From the NCBI GenBank assembly GCA_002633005.1, contig NMRA01000316.1, forward strand, positions 123,901 through 177,604: a stretch of 53,704 bases of DNA, written 5' to 3'. Source of the stretch: Phoronis australis. Its lineage: Eukaryota; Phoronida; Phoronidae. The translations under genes and the position numbers were made by a program. Below the pieces are notes generated by a model. That model searched no databases, had not been told where the DNA came from, and saw nothing but the letters and a program-made list of their open reading frames with translations. Of this stretch, positions 13,801-24,489 are shown one piece after another (positions within the stretch are counted from its first letter, which is position 1; each line of letters starts with the position of its first letter).

Positions 13801-16800
13801 TTACATGACGCAATTTAAAATATAGTCGAAAGATATCACCAAGATGCAAACATATCGTACGTTTGACTTATCTTTCTGCTGAAACCTCATGACGGTAGCT
13901 GAGAGAGTACTGGTCATGCATGAGTCAACTGTCACCGAATACGGGGGCCTTTTGTGCACCACAAAAACTAAATATTCACATTCAAAGTTTGAATGAGCAT
14001 CCTTCGGGCTTGATTACAATGCAAATGCCCAATGTACAAGAAAGAATTTCTTTTTAAGCAAAACAAAAACATTTCCGTTGGCTTGCTCGACTTCTCAAAT
14101 CCTTTCTCTGGATACCACCAACCTTAGTTTTAAGCCGGGTGAAAACATTGGGATGATTTTCGGCTTAGGGTCCACAGAAAGATCTTTGATGCACCAACCC
14201 GGTATACAATACAATACGGTTCTAGAATAAAAAAACCTGCAAGCCTCTGAGATTACAACACCTAAAACTGAGAGAACAAAATTATGTAGCGTTTTACACA
14301 TACTGTTTGGATCTATCTATGCACAGAATTAAAGAGCTTGGATCATTACAAAATTTGATATTTGTTGTTAAGAACTCACACTCTGCATCGTCGCCGACTC
14401 GAAGTGGTCCGTGCTCTGCAAACAAGCCAAACATGCCAGAACCGCCCGGACCTCCTTGAAGCCAGAGGATCACAGGATCATTTGCCGGGTCTGCCTAGAG
14501 AAAAGATGAACACTTCTGTGACAAAACGAGACAGTTTTACAATACAGCGTTGAATTAAACAAATAATGTATGGCAAGGAACAACTGCTTAATATTATTTT
14601 ATGGTTTTAGTATATGGTTTAGTAGCACAGGCACATGACTACATCTCTTTGAACTGTTATAACCTGTTCATTACTTTTGAAATAATACACAGTGTGTTGG
14701 ACATTACGTTAGAAACATTTCCTCAACCTTAGCACCATTGAAAAATCGAGAGTAAATTTTAAAACAAGAAAGTCTGGTATTTTATGGAATTGCTTCCTTT
14801 CTCCGTCTGTCCACCCCGTCTCCCAACCTTTCTCATCTCACGACCTCCACAACTGTTCTGTCTCCACCTGAACCCATACTCCCTCTTACAACCTTATCAA
14901 AAGTTTTATTTCCGGTCTCCAATCTGCATGTACAGGTGTTAATTATTGGATTTGGTCACATACCTGCGACGGAAAGAACCAGAAGAAGATATTGCTCTGA
15001 TAAGCCTTGTTGACCGTTAAAAAGCCCGCAAAGGAATCTTGACCAAAAGGTTGCGAAGAAGCGAGATAGAGTGGACCAACCTTGCTGAGACTGCGTGCTT
15101 AAACATTTGGAAAAAAACGTTGTTGTATTATAGTACATATGTCGTTATATAAATCCGTAACATTATTTATGTTGCGTAAAGACAATTATTATGAAATCGG
15201 TAGTGGCATTCTAAATTTTCTTTTGTGATACGGGCCATGCCAATTGTAGAAAATCCTGATATTGTTGTCTCGATACGGAGCTAAGTACATCTACAAGCAG
15301 ACTGCCTTTGTTATTTTATGATGTATCTACATGTACTACAAAATGTATGAACGTTTGTTATCTGAGAGTTGAGCGTTGAAAATCTGTAAGAGGACATAAA
15401 TGCTCCGCTACCGTTCTTTGTGCAAAACCTGGAGCGAACACTAAAAAGTTCTAGCAAAGTCTACTAAATTGGTACAGTGTAAGAGTTTCAGACCAGTTAA
15501 TTGGCAGCGTTGAGGAAAGACCGTCCAATCGGAATGCTCCCGGGATCATCTTTGTGACACACAAAGGCACGGTCATTTTAGATGAACAGCGTGCCTAGGT
15601 CTGGGTGGTGTTAATGACGCAACAACAGGTATCCAAACGTGCTTTTGAGCGAGTACAACGCAAGTGGGATTTATTGACAATTCAATTCGGTTAATTAAAC
15701 AGTTACCTGCTCTGCAAATCTTTGTAATAGACAAACATCAACATAACTAAAGAACATGCTAATAAAAGTATACGTTTTCTGAATTAGAAAGCCTACGCAA
15801 TTTGACTTTTAAGATTATTCTCTCATCCCATTATCAGGATCACGTAAAACAACGAATTTTGAGTAAAATTTAGCAAACAATAACAGTAAACTCTTAGTAA
15901 AACAACGATATCAATTACATGACCAAATTTCGTTTGATGAAAATGTCGAGAGGGTATCTGAGAAGACGCAGATAGTTATGCCGTTCTTCTGTTTTCGTTA
16001 AATGCAATTTTTGCGATTTTTTTGGAAAAACACAAAATTTCGATTTTTGATAGACCCTCATGCAAATGCGGAACTTAAACGAAAATCAATTCCTATCGGC
16101 AAATGCATAAACGACTACAAGATTTAAAATGCTACTGTCTCGTTTGAACAGCAAGTTCTCGTGAGAATTTCTGGGATGTGAACCTGTATCTCTAATGATT
16201 ACATGTCATTTTGGGTCTATTTTCTCGCCGCTAGACTGTTATTGAACTCAACCCTGGATCTGGCAGCTCGAGCGGGGCACGTGACATCGTTTTGCGCAAC
16301 GAAGCTACCCCTCTCCCCTGCTGCAGTCGCCACTAGTTTCACCCCCGCCGCGCGACACCACATTTTCCCTCCTGTAATCACGAATTTGTTCTTTCATAAC
16401 CTGCAATATCCTTATAATTTTCGAATCAGGTGGGACAATTAATTCCTGCTACCTTGATAAAAAGATAGTTTTGTTTTTTGTCTCTACCGATAAACTTATT
16501 TACTCGTACGATAGAGATACCTGTAAGTACTTCAAAAGAATAGGTAACTCTATGGTGTTAGAACTCTGTCAAACCAATATTCCAATCTGACTTATTACTA
16601 TCGCCAAGACTCTACCAACCCGTCTTCATTGATCGAACATACAAATATTATTGTCTCGAGAATATGCGCCGACACTTCTGAGAAAAGGCACTTATAGGTA
16701 TCAAACAAAGCTGCCAATCGACCGCCGAGCCAAAGACATCTTCAACAGTGGCGCAGTGCTGCATTGTGGACGCATTTACAGGATTAAGGAGCTCACTGAC

Positions 16801-16996
16801 CTTTTTCTAACTCTCCATTCTCAATGTACGGCGTAAGAAGCAGTGGTTCTCCAGGATCGATGCCAGACTCTTTGGTGGACACGTGTCGCTTTTCAAAGAA
16901 TTGCTTACAATTTCTGCCACATATAATGCTGTTCGTGGGAACCACAACTAAGGCAAGGGTTATCCCCCACCACAACAAATGTTGCTGAAATTCCAT
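1760..16996 (-). CDS. CPVL: CPVL-like serine carboxypeptidase, copy A (12 coding exons)
   Basis: Peptidase family S10 serine carboxypeptidase, expected to remove C-terminal residues in the secretory or lysosomal pathway. Exons in transcript order: 16996-16801, 15097-14964, 14494-14380, 13179-13121, 12785-12706, 12327-12261, 10880-10758, 6952-6824, 5673-5581, 4901-4722, 4121-3939, 1864-1760. All introns are GT-AG and the 1464 nt join without a break into 487 residues, against about 476 for human CPVL. A hydrophobic signal segment (residues 5-20) leads into TPYIENG near 56, the family's N-terminal motif. The oxyanion motif WLQGGPG is at 121-127. Nucleophile Ser218 lies in GESYGGKY, Asp401 in NGQLDIIV and His461 in [12 protein letters not shown]. 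Two substitutions stand out: SYGGKYGP for the usual SYAGKYVP, and GGPGGSG for GGSS. Copy B lies 15 kb upstream on the same strand, so the pair is a tandem duplication. Cathepsin A is less likely because the GGPG loop lacks its Cys. Confidence 0.93.
2480..3040. repeat. Foldback element with 35-45 bp inverted arms
   Basis: GCTGGTTCCCTACGTGCC and CCAGCACGCAGGT (2480-2513) recur reverse-complemented at about 2993-3040, with a 10-nt insertion in the second arm. The spacer has CCAAT-like boxes but no ORF. Looks like a nonautonomous foldback or MITE remnant in the last intron of copy A. Confidence 0.5.
3272..3499 (-). mobile_element. MITE with 20-bp terminal inverted repeats, copy 2
   Basis: A 228-bp element. 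GTGACCATGCGCGCACCCAG at 3272-3291 pairs with the reverse complement of 3480-3499 at 18 of 20 positions. The internal segment is the reverse complement of 420-650. I could not define a target site duplication. It sits in intron 11 of copy A. Confidence 0.65.
3939..4121 (-). CDS. CPVL: CPVL copy A exon 11 (catalytic Asp401)
   Basis: Residues 393-453. [11 protein letters not shown] carries the catalytic Asp. Also contains SMSWRGSE and [14 protein letters not shown]. The acceptor is TTGTTCCAG and the donor CAG|GTACT. Confidence 0.92.
4722..4901 (-). CDS. CPVL: CPVL copy A exon 10
   Basis: Residues 333-392. Contains [11 protein letters not shown] and [10 protein letters not shown], both characteristic of CPVL. 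It is two codons longer than exon 10 of copy B and is the least conserved internal exon. Confidence 0.9.
5581..5673 (-). CDS. CPVL: CPVL copy A exon 9 (YFTNVTG)
   Basis: Residues 302-332. [16 protein letters not shown] matches the CPVL segment FQNVTGCSNYYNFLR and holds an N-glycosylation sequon (NVT). Confidence 0.92.
6824..6952 (-). CDS. CPVL: CPVL copy A exon 8
   Basis: Residues 259-301, [18 protein letters not shown] and a charged helix; aligns with the lid region of CPVL. The intron on its 5' side (6953-10757) is the longest of the gene at 3.8 kb. Confidence 0.9.
8051..8200. repeat. Two GGCGG-bounded foldback units (site 1)
   Basis: Two tandem units of roughly 70 bp, each beginning GGCGGTGCA and ending with CGCC and CCCATG, with a G-run and TTTTTCAG inside. 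The second unit is broken by a G-run and four n (8171-8174), where assembly evidently failed. The same kind of unit occurs twice at 19750-19880. Confidence 0.55.
8545..8805 (-). CDS. Unidentified 86-codon ORF in intron 7 of copy A
   Basis: ATG-initiated ORF rich in Asp and Glu ([20 protein letters not shown]...), with ALRPYELDP near residue 54. The composition is more protein-like than the surrounding shadow ORFs, and it is antisense to nothing else recognised. I do not recognise a domain. It may be a transposon ORF fragment or chance; no splice sites or neighbours support expression. Confidence 0.2.
   Translation of the reverse strand: MPEHCKLEDNDNIGLELDNYYADREESGYGHDTQILEKSDNELDIPFSELSSALRPYELDPHARDMAYVSHNQLYQVVVTTHKIDT
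9690..9823. repeat. Imperfect palindrome of about 134 bp
   Basis: AGATATCCCGGAGT and CTCCCGCACCTTCAAAAC on the left recur inverted as GTTTTGTAGGTGCTGGAG and GATATCTC on the right. The centre carries TAACCAG and CTGGTTA. It can fold into one long hairpin and is probably a foldback MITE. Confidence 0.5.
10758..10880 (-). CDS. CPVL: CPVL copy A exon 7 (catalytic Ser218)
   Basis: Opens with the nucleophile: [15 protein letters not shown], then [14 protein letters not shown]. The IGDG-DP stretch matches the family's GNG-DP motif. Residues 218-258, phase 0 at both ends. Confidence 0.92.
12261..12327 (-). CDS. CPVL: CPVL copy A exon 6 (ends before catalytic Ser)
   Basis: A 67-nt exon for residues 196-217, [22 protein letters not shown]. 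The intron falls between Glu217 and nucleophile Ser218, so the GES motif is split across exons 6 and 7. Confidence 0.9.
12706..12785 (-). CDS. CPVL: CPVL copy A exon 5 (VGTGFSYT)
   Basis: Residues 169-194 plus two bases: VGTGFSYT, then [10 protein letters not shown]. This matches the family's VGxGFS turn and helix. The acceptor is ATTGCAG and the donor CAG|GTAGGT. Confidence 0.9.
13121..13179 (-). CDS. CPVL: CPVL copy A exon 4
   Basis: A 59-nt exon giving residues 150-168, ending IIYVDNP, the conserved strand leading to VGTGFS. The acceptor is TTTTACAG and the donor CCG|GTACGTC. Confidence 0.88.
14380..14494 (-). CDS. CPVL: CPVL copy A exon 3 (oxyanion loop WLQGGPG)
   Basis: Residues 111-148 plus one base. 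Carries [15 protein letters not shown] and EHGPLRV. The Ser-to-Gly change after GGS is read directly from TCTGGC. The donor is GAGT|GTGAGTT, in the same phase as copy B. Confidence 0.9.
14964..15097 (-). CDS. CPVL: CPVL copy A exon 2
   Basis: Residues 67-110, phase 1 in and phase 0 out. Contains [13 protein letters not shown] and FFWFFP, the conserved S10 strand that precedes the oxyanion loop. The donor is CAG|GTATGTG. Length of 134 nt is the same as in copy B. Confidence 0.9.
16801..16996 (-). CDS. CPVL: CPVL copy A exon 1 (signal peptide, TPYIENG)
   Basis: Encodes residues 1-65 plus one base of codon 66, then donor GTCAGTGAG. I chose the ATG at 16996 because an acceptor-like tract ending CTTTTAG lies 7 nt before it. 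That makes the in-frame ATG further upstream intronic and suggests a noncoding 5' exon. A hydrophobic core follows the start. Confidence 0.85.
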
Positions 16997-16999
16997 CAG

Positions 17000-18490
17000 G
17001 CCCCTAAAAGACATCAGAAACACAGTTGAGGGCCGTCTTCAAAATAACAATCAAATATGGACACTTCAAAAACCCGTAGATGACCATTTGTTCAAATAGT
17101 AGTGAACAACTAATTACTATTCAGTCCGATGCAATTAAAAATTTGACACCGGAAAACGTTTTTTTCCTTGCTGTGATGTGGATATGTCTTCTACTGATGC
17201 CTGATTATAAAGAGCGATCAACATCCAGAGAATCAGCAATCAACGTTATATCCTATCTCAAAGACCTACATGTGCACGGCACAGACTTTTGTGCCACCGT
17301 GCATGTCAGTAGTTGTTCACGAAGTAAATTGATGCTGAAGTGAACACCCACCCGCAAAGGACTGCGTATAATTGTCGTGCACTTGCAGAAAGTATTCCTA
17401 GCCTATGCGACAAATAAAACTCATTAAGATTTCTGATGTCTGGTGTTCAGTCCTTTTACATATTATTAAGAAGAAACCTTATTTACGTTGGGTAAACGCA
17501 AAACATAATACAGTAGAACTTATTTTTAAAAACTCAAAACTGTATCGATTGTACTGAATTATGAATATCACATTACATGATTTAGAAAAACATGAAGTAT
17601 TTTTGAGGTACGTTAATATTTATACCAATATGTGAGGCATTGAAAAATATTAGTCACAACGAATGAGTTGAACTGACTCCGTAATCTGTGAAAAAACAAT
17701 GTGAATGTCCCAAATATTTACATACATTATCAAGCATCGCATTTACTAACACGTTATTGGACCCCGAACGTAGTCTTTCAACTCCAAAACATTACCACTT
17801 TTACCACAGCTTCCTGACATAAAGGTAAGTTTTTTACACCATGTCATACACCAATGAATGCTTGTTTTCTCAAAACATTTTATTCTAAGGTCTTAAAAAG
17901 TACCCCATTTTATTATGAAGCTACATCTTTGGGTAAAGTGAAAGTGATAACACAATTTTATGCTCTGAAAATTTAATCAAACGGCCATGCACCATGCTTA
18001 CCTGATGAACCCGAAAGCGTTGTCCTTTGTGCCGATACACCACGACCATCATACACATGTACCCACGTAATGACCGAGGGAGACATATGCTCCTCAGTGC
18101 TGGCGGTAAAGCTAGTCAATGTAATAGACTTGATATATAATAACAGCTAACTGGCAAGCAGATGAAGACAGCCGTTTATGCCGGTCGTACAAAATTCCCA
18201 ATACTTAAGTTGAGGCTCGCAAAGCAATCTACGATACACTACACAAAATGTATTGTAAATTAAATTGTAAATATTTTCCATGATTACAAATTTCTCTGTA
18301 TTTGTAGAAAATTTGGAATCCTCACACGGAACATTTCCTTTCCTGATATAACGGCAGGATTTGGATGTCTTCGCTTAATATTTTTGTAAATTGACGGTCT
18401 AATCAAGAACATTGCGAGTTTGGCAATTGAGTTATTTTATACCGGGTGTATTCACACGGCAATGTTTCAAATGCTTCAGTGCGTATGACC
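17000..18490. other. Upstream flank of CPVL copy A
   Basis: AT-rich sequence that should contain the copy A promoter and any noncoding first exon. I found no convincing TATA box or conserved block. A short minus-strand reading frame with a good donor near 18001 was considered and not accepted. Confidence 0.4.
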
Positions 18491-18497
18491 CTAGTAG

Positions 18498-18895
18498 ATT
18501 AGTCAGGTTCCAATTTGACAAAAACGACTGTCGAGGGCATTTTGGGGGTAATGCAGATCTGACAATTGATTCTAACTAGTTTTGGGGTGATGAATCCAAA
18601 ACAGTTGTATGCCGGCCTGGACTTTGCCGGCATATCCCTCAAATCTAAGATGGCCGCCATCGGCCATGTTGAAATTGGCAAGTCCCAATAAATGCCTTTT
18701 GTAATGATTATGATACATCCAACTATAGGTTTGCAGGTGTGATAAAATCGATTCTGATACTATTTTTGTGATTGGAGGTCAAGGTCACTTGAAAAGGTCA
18801 CATTATTCCGCACATGTTCCATTGGGAATAGAGTGATGTCAAATATTTCAAGGCATATTTTCACATAAATTCAGACTGGTTTAAAGTATAAAGTT
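18498..18895 (+). repeat. Inverted repeat pair, left copy
   Basis: About 400 bp that align to the reverse complement of 23500-23908 over essentially their whole length. Shared blocks include TGTCGAGGGCATTT, TTTTGGGGTG.TGAATC, CCTCAAATC.AAGATGGCC, GATAAAATCGATTCTGATAC and ACATAAATTCAGACT. Noncoding, with frequent indels. Confidence 0.75.
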
Positions 18896-19749
18896 TGCAT
18901 GGCAAAATTAATTTTGCTTACGTCATCTATAAATCTAAGATGGCCGCCGGCCGCTATTGTGGAATTGTATTGGCTAAGGAAGTATTCTTAACAACAATTG
19001 CATATTTCAACAGGAAATCACATGACCAGCAATGTGGGCAACACTCTTGCAATATTTGAACTACCCTAAGGCATAGATAGAGTACAGTAATTAAATCTTC
19101 AATTTGGAATAAAAACGGTCATTAAAATTGCCGTTTCTCTTTATTGAAAACTGACAATGAACCAAATGCTCAAGGTTTTCTAATATGCCTGCACGCCATA
19201 TGAAATGTAAAAAACAAGAAAGTCTTTAAAGGTCAGTGGCGAACTGATACTGGTCAAAATGAGTTTTTCTTTACAGCCATATTGCGACTGATCAGCTGGC
19301 AGTGATTGAGGGTGTTCTTTCGACAACACGTTGAGTTTTAATGCTCGGAGAATGGATAGGATCTTAAAGCGACAGGGTAGGAAGCTTATGGCCACACTCG
19401 CGGACTGAATGTTTGCAAAAGACCCACGTATTTTTCGAGCATTCCTTAGTGGCCAGTTTTTCACTACACCAGTCGACATCTCCCCTGGCACAAGTAGTGT
19501 ACAAATAACCAATTATCGAGTTGGGCAACTAAATGAAGGACTGCTCGAAAAAGTTTGATTACGGGGGTATTTGTTCGAGTTGGAAGGAATTAAACACATC
19601 AAGAACCTATTAAACTGTCCCTCTATGGGCAAAAGGCACTCACAGCAACGTGATTTTGATGCATGATTTCAATCAGTGAGAAACATAATTCGCCAAAAAG
19701 CTTCCGATGCATGAAGGCCTTATGGGAGCACCACTGTCTCTACTGCTCA

Positions 19750-19880
19750 ATGGGCGGAGCACCATAGAGGGCTGGGGGGTATAGCCCCACGCTTTTCAGT
19801 GCTGCGCCGCCTATGGTCCAACAGGGGGCTGGGGGGAGGGTTCTCTAGCCTCCACTTTTTCAGTGCTGCGCCGCCCATGC
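19750..19880. repeat. Two GGCGG-bounded foldback units (site 2)
   Basis: ATGGGCGGAGCACCATAG ... TGCGCCGCCTATGG, followed directly by a second unit ending GCGCCGCCCATG. Inverted GGCGG/CCGCC ends flank a G-rich arm and CTTTTTCAGTGCTGCG. Same family as 8051-8200. Confidence 0.6.
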
Positions 19881-20339
19881 TGCTAACTACATGTACAGAC
19901 GGTGGCATTGTATGTGGGCCTAAGCTACACAATGACCACTGTATAGAGCTGGCCCCAGTAGAAACAGTGAAGCTTGTCTACGAGCTTCATACGCCAGAAG
20001 TTTTTTGACAAGTTATGTCTCACACTGATTAAAGCATCAAAGTCATGATGTTGTAGCTAAGCTTGCGCTAGACTCCTAAAGGTACATGTATTAGCCAAAA
20101 TGGTTAAGGTATCTGAAAACTTTTAGTAAATTTCAAAAATTATTCGCCAAATGCCTTCGTTTTGCCCAACCCCTACAATTGATAAAAATACAGTTACACG
20201 AACTGAACTATTATTATTCACAGGTCATTTATATAATGTACAAACGATCAACATGCCAAGGCCACATAGCAAAAATAATTGTCAAGTGGTTTTGCTATAT
20301 GTTTAACTAAGACAAATTGGGCAGGGGTTCCCCCATACG

Positions 20340-22845
20340 AAAAGAAGAAGTTGAGTTTCAATTGAGAGTCAATCGAAATTCAACAGAAAGTTCAATTTCT
20401 ATTGAATATGTCTGTTGAATGAAAATTCAGTTGGCACTACCCTGCATGCTAATTATGACGTCAGTTGAATGGCTATTGAACGACAATAGAATTTCAGCAG
20501 TTTGAGAAATTTTAGATGTTCTGTATTGAATAGCTATTGAATTTTAGGACATAGGGAATTTCTGAATGGTTTGATTTACCAACAAGTTACCAGCATTGTT
20601 TATTTTAGCTATGTGTTACCAATTGGTTGTCAAGGTTACATTCCTGGAAAGTGACCATTAGGCGTTTCAAACCCTTTCAAATGGTTTTGGTCCAGCATAA
20701 ACTCTGCATGGATAGTAAAGAACTGCATAGATCAATTGGTTCGATTTATATTGTATTTATGCCAATTTGATTGTTAAGTAATATAAGGTTTCATTCATGC
20801 ATGAGTAGCTTTAGTTTTGCAAACAAAATGGAAGGTTTTTTCTAACTGATTCAGCTGATCAAGTTTATGGAAGTTAGGTAGTAGAGCACAGATTTCAAAA
20901 TGAAGTTGGGTTACAGACCAAAACCTGCATGTGCTTGTAGTTGCCAAAACAACTGCCACTTAATTATGTTTTGACCTAAAATACATGTATATCATTTGAA
21001 TTACTTAAGACTTAGAAACATGTTTTTTATGATTCTGTCTTAAAATTCTCACATCAGAGCAATGTACATGTTTAATTGAGAGAAATGAATTTTTATTTTG
21101 GTTACATGAACTAACATTAAATAATTGATTTAAGAACAAAGTAAGAGATGTATTGGATGTTATAAGTTCGCCATCGCCACCAGTCATCTACCCGGCATAG
21201 TGTCTCTGCAGTATGTTCGGATAACCATACTGCTTAAACGTACAAACTATTAGGCTCATAGGTTTAAAAAATCACATTTAAGGTATGAGTTAATGAGTTG
21301 CTTGACATACTTCGCTATCACTGAAAAACAGTGCAATTCTATGGAAAGTAAAATACAGATGTACATGTAGTACTCACTTTGGTTGATGAGTAGGCCCTGC
21401 CGAGCGGCATAAACTACATGGGTTAAGCCATTCAAACACAGTGCTGCAGAGGTGATAAGTTTGATAAATGTACATGTGTGTTGATGCTGGATGATATTTC
21501 CAAGTCCAAATAAATTAAAATTACATTTCTAATGAAACAGCTGTTCATAGATGTAGGTAATATCAGGTTATGAGAAAGTTACAATGCATTGAGACTAATA
21601 CCTATGCATTATACTTATTGCTTTTCTTCAGTGAATAGACGTCAATCAAGTTTTATGGTAGTTTTCATAATTCTGGAGTTTTCACTAGTGTACATGTAGC
21701 AGATAACACCATTATTAATGCTGTTGTTTAATTTTCTAAAGTCGATGGCTAATTAACTAAGAAAGCATTTATGTATTTCTTGGGCGACAAGTTCGATACA
21801 AATTTGATTAGTTTACTTGATACCCTCTAACTGGATATTTCCCATTTTTTATTACAGAAGAAGATTTTGAAAACATGCATGATGAATTGAAAAGACTATA
21901 ATTCTTGGGAGCTAATGCCAACTCCACCAACACTGTGTCAGTCATCAATTCCTGTTGTGGACAGATACCTCACATTAATGGATTATAACAAGTCTCAGTA
22001 CTTTAAAAAGTGCGTACAATGCCGACATTTGAAAATTTGGTGTCACATGTGTATTGTGCTTTTCAGGCAGCCAATGTTTTACTACTATAGCTCTGTATGC
22101 CTGAATTTTTTTATTTTATCGCCAACATTTAGTAAGCTAACTGGATATAGAATACTCATTTTCCATCCAACATATGGGATCTGCTGCAATATGTAATCGG
22201 AGAAGTTCATAGAGACATATTATTTTGTTCATGTGCTAGACTAAGCATACAAATGTTGTGAAAACAAAACAATCTACAGTTAGTCTGCATTTAAGAGGTT
22301 CTTCAAAATGTTCACAAAGGCTGCTACATTTCAATGATGCCACAAGGGTCCAACAAATATCTAAGGCACTATTTTTGTTGTTCTCTGTTTAATGCTGTAT
22401 GATAATAATACTTGTGCAAGCTTCGATTTAAGGTTTCGCAATGCTCAGTTGTCTATGATTTGATATTACTTGTGCATGCCAGGTTGTTGAAGGAATATGT
22501 GAACTATTTTTATCTCTTGAAGAGGTTTACAACAATTATACATCTTATATTTCGAAAGAGTTAATATTTAGTAAAAACTACTTGAAATTCAAATTATTTT
22601 GTATAGTTAGAAAAATTGAATGACCATTGAACGGCTATTGAATTGTTATTGAATATGGGATGAAATTCAAATGATTCTGTTCTCCATGGAGAATTAAATG
22701 GCTACTGAACGGCCATTGAATTCTAGTTGTCTGCTATCGAATATGTTAATGAATTGAATCAATTCATTTATTTGCATTAGAAAAACTTCAATTGAATTCC
22801 AATTGAATCTCAATTGAACCTCAATTGAGTCTCAATTCCTGTCCC
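20340..22845. mobile_element. Roughly 2.5-kb element bounded by ATTGAA/CAATTGA clusters
   Basis: Left cluster (20350-20550) and right cluster (22610-22840) share TGAATGGCTATTGAACG-type repeats and many CAATTGA boxes, and nothing of the kind occurs between them. This suggests one insertion with subterminal repeats. Inside, a good acceptor (TTTATTACAG, ending 21857) opens into EDFENMHDELKRL and a stop, which may be the last exon of a transposase-like ORF. I could not define clean terminal repeats or a target site duplication. Confidence 0.35.
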
Positions 22846-22974
22846 ATCTGAAAATGCGATAGTTTTTCGTACAGTGCATCTCCGGGTTACGTTGGGGGGA
22901 AGCCGGCCAGTAGCTTTAGCGCAAAGTTGTAGAAAACTGATCAGATAAAATCTGACAGAACATAAGTGTCATTA

Positions 22975-23490
22975 GAAACCACACTCTTTCTTGAGTACAA
23001 TAAATTATTTACCGGAATTAGAAAATTGGCGCTCTATCGTTGTTCTGCTGGTAAAATTGTGATGCGATTGCAACGGATTACAGCACCATGGAATATTGCG
23101 TCACCCATTGGCATTTTTTGCCAATTCCTCAAGAACTGTTGTTCTTTCACGGGGTTGCGTGTATGTCACAGCAAATTATCGGAAATGGTTCCATTTGATT
23201 ACAAGTTTTTAGAATTTTTTAGCAATAAACTGAATTTCAGAACAAATTTTGCTGCTGAAAATGTGTTATCATCTCCCGAGAGATGTTGCAATTTTTTAGG
23301 AAAAGGCGTGTACTCGTCACGAGAATACTGTTTTCAAAACGTCAACATATTTTTCTTTGTTACAATGGGCAAAAAATTACGTAACGAAATGGAGTTTTCG
23401 TTTGAACGGCTGTTACGGGCAAAGTGAGTTTCGGGTGATTTTGCATGCACCCCCCCGGTCTTTAGCTCTACACGTTGATACAAGTTACAA
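22975..23490 (+). repeat. Dispersed repeat family R2, copy 1
   Basis: About 515 bp aligning to the reverse complement of 46987-47502. Shared landmarks: CTTGAGTA, AATATTGCGTCACC.ATTGGC, GTTCTTTCACG, TTTAGAATTT, GTTTTCAAAACG, ACGGGCAA, GGTCTTTAGCT and TTGATACAAGTT. A 153-codon ORF runs through this copy from a GTG, but the other copy has shifts and mostly nonsynonymous differences, so I treat it as noncoding. Confidence 0.7.
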
Positions 23491-23499
23491 ATAAAATAC

Positions 23500-23908
23500 T
23501 CCAAAACTAGTCTGAATTTATGTACATGTATAAAGATGCCCTGAAATGACTGTACATGTACATGTATTTCCAATGAAATATGTGCGGCATATTGTGACCT
23601 TAACCTCGCCCTTTTCGCGTGATCAATCACAAAAATGGTATCAGAATCGATTTTATCATATCTGAAAACTTATACTTTGATGTACCATAATTATTTTAAA
23701 AGGCTTTTTTGGGACTTGCTAATTCCAAGATGGTCGATGGTGGCCATCTTGGATTTGAGGGTTATTCCGGCAAAATCCAGCCCGGCATACATTTTTTTTT
23801 GATTCAGCACCCCAAAATTAGTTCGAATCAATCGTCATGTCTGCACTAACCCCAAATGCCCTCGACACCATTTCCTGAGGCCTATTTTGAAAATTGTAAC
23901 TTGACTAG
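23500..23908 (-). repeat. Inverted repeat pair, right copy
   Basis: Reverse-complement partner of 18498-18895. It abuts repeat R2, so the two families are either nested or parts of one composite element. Confidence 0.75.
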
Positions 23909-24109
23909 ATTTCTTATTGGTCAATACGATCTCCGGCTGTTTCTTTTTCTCTTCCTACGTTTTGCCATCGTCCTCGTTGCTACTCGAATATTTTTATACC
24001 TTAAATTTTCAACAAAAGCCTCCCTCCCGTAACCCAGTTTCATTGGTTTTAAAGTATTTAAACATACGTTTTCTGATAGGCGTATGTATCAGTTGCAGAT
24101 CTACGTTTT

Positions 24110-24330
24110 CAGTACGGGGGATTTAGGATTCGAGTGAATCCGAGGCGCGTAGGGCCGAGCGGAAGGAAGGGGTTCCCCCCCTCCCGCGTAACATTTTTGT
24201 GGTTTTTAGTAGCTGATCTCATTTTTCTGACGAAATTTATTTAAATTTTTATTTTTGATCCTGTCCCGAAGGGGCTTTTGAACCCCCGGAACACCCCTGT
24301 GAATCGCCTCTAAGTATACGTCTACATGTA
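24110..24330. repeat. GC-rich dispersed-repeat-like block
   Basis: Short hairpin GGATTC-GAGT-GAATCC near 24127, a C-run/G-run segment, and GAACCCCCGGAACACCCCT near 24270. Composition differs sharply from the flanks. This looks like a decayed DNA-element end; no coding potential. Confidence 0.3.
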
Positions 24331-24489
24331 GGTGCGTGCGTATGGATGTTACAACCGACGTGAACTCATGTAACCGAGACAGCAAAACTACATGTAGGTT
24401 AATTTATTTGACCCTGAGCTAAGACGAATATGCATCGACACGCAAAGTGGTATGAGCCTGACAACCTATTACGCAACTGCTACTCTAGC

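Noticed and set aside
14956-15138. 60-codon ORF over CPVL exon 2
   Set aside because: Wrong frame; the real exon is 14964-15097 in another frame.
18001-18025. CTGATGAACCCGAAAG as a second hammerhead-type core
   Set aside because: No stem II can form between the two conserved blocks, and the flanks do not match the other repeat.
17998-18075. Minus-strand MVVVYRHKGQRFRVHQ frame ending in a good donor (CAG|GTAAGC)
   Set aside because: It would not join CPVL exon 1 in frame and is short; could at most be part of a 5' noncoding exon.
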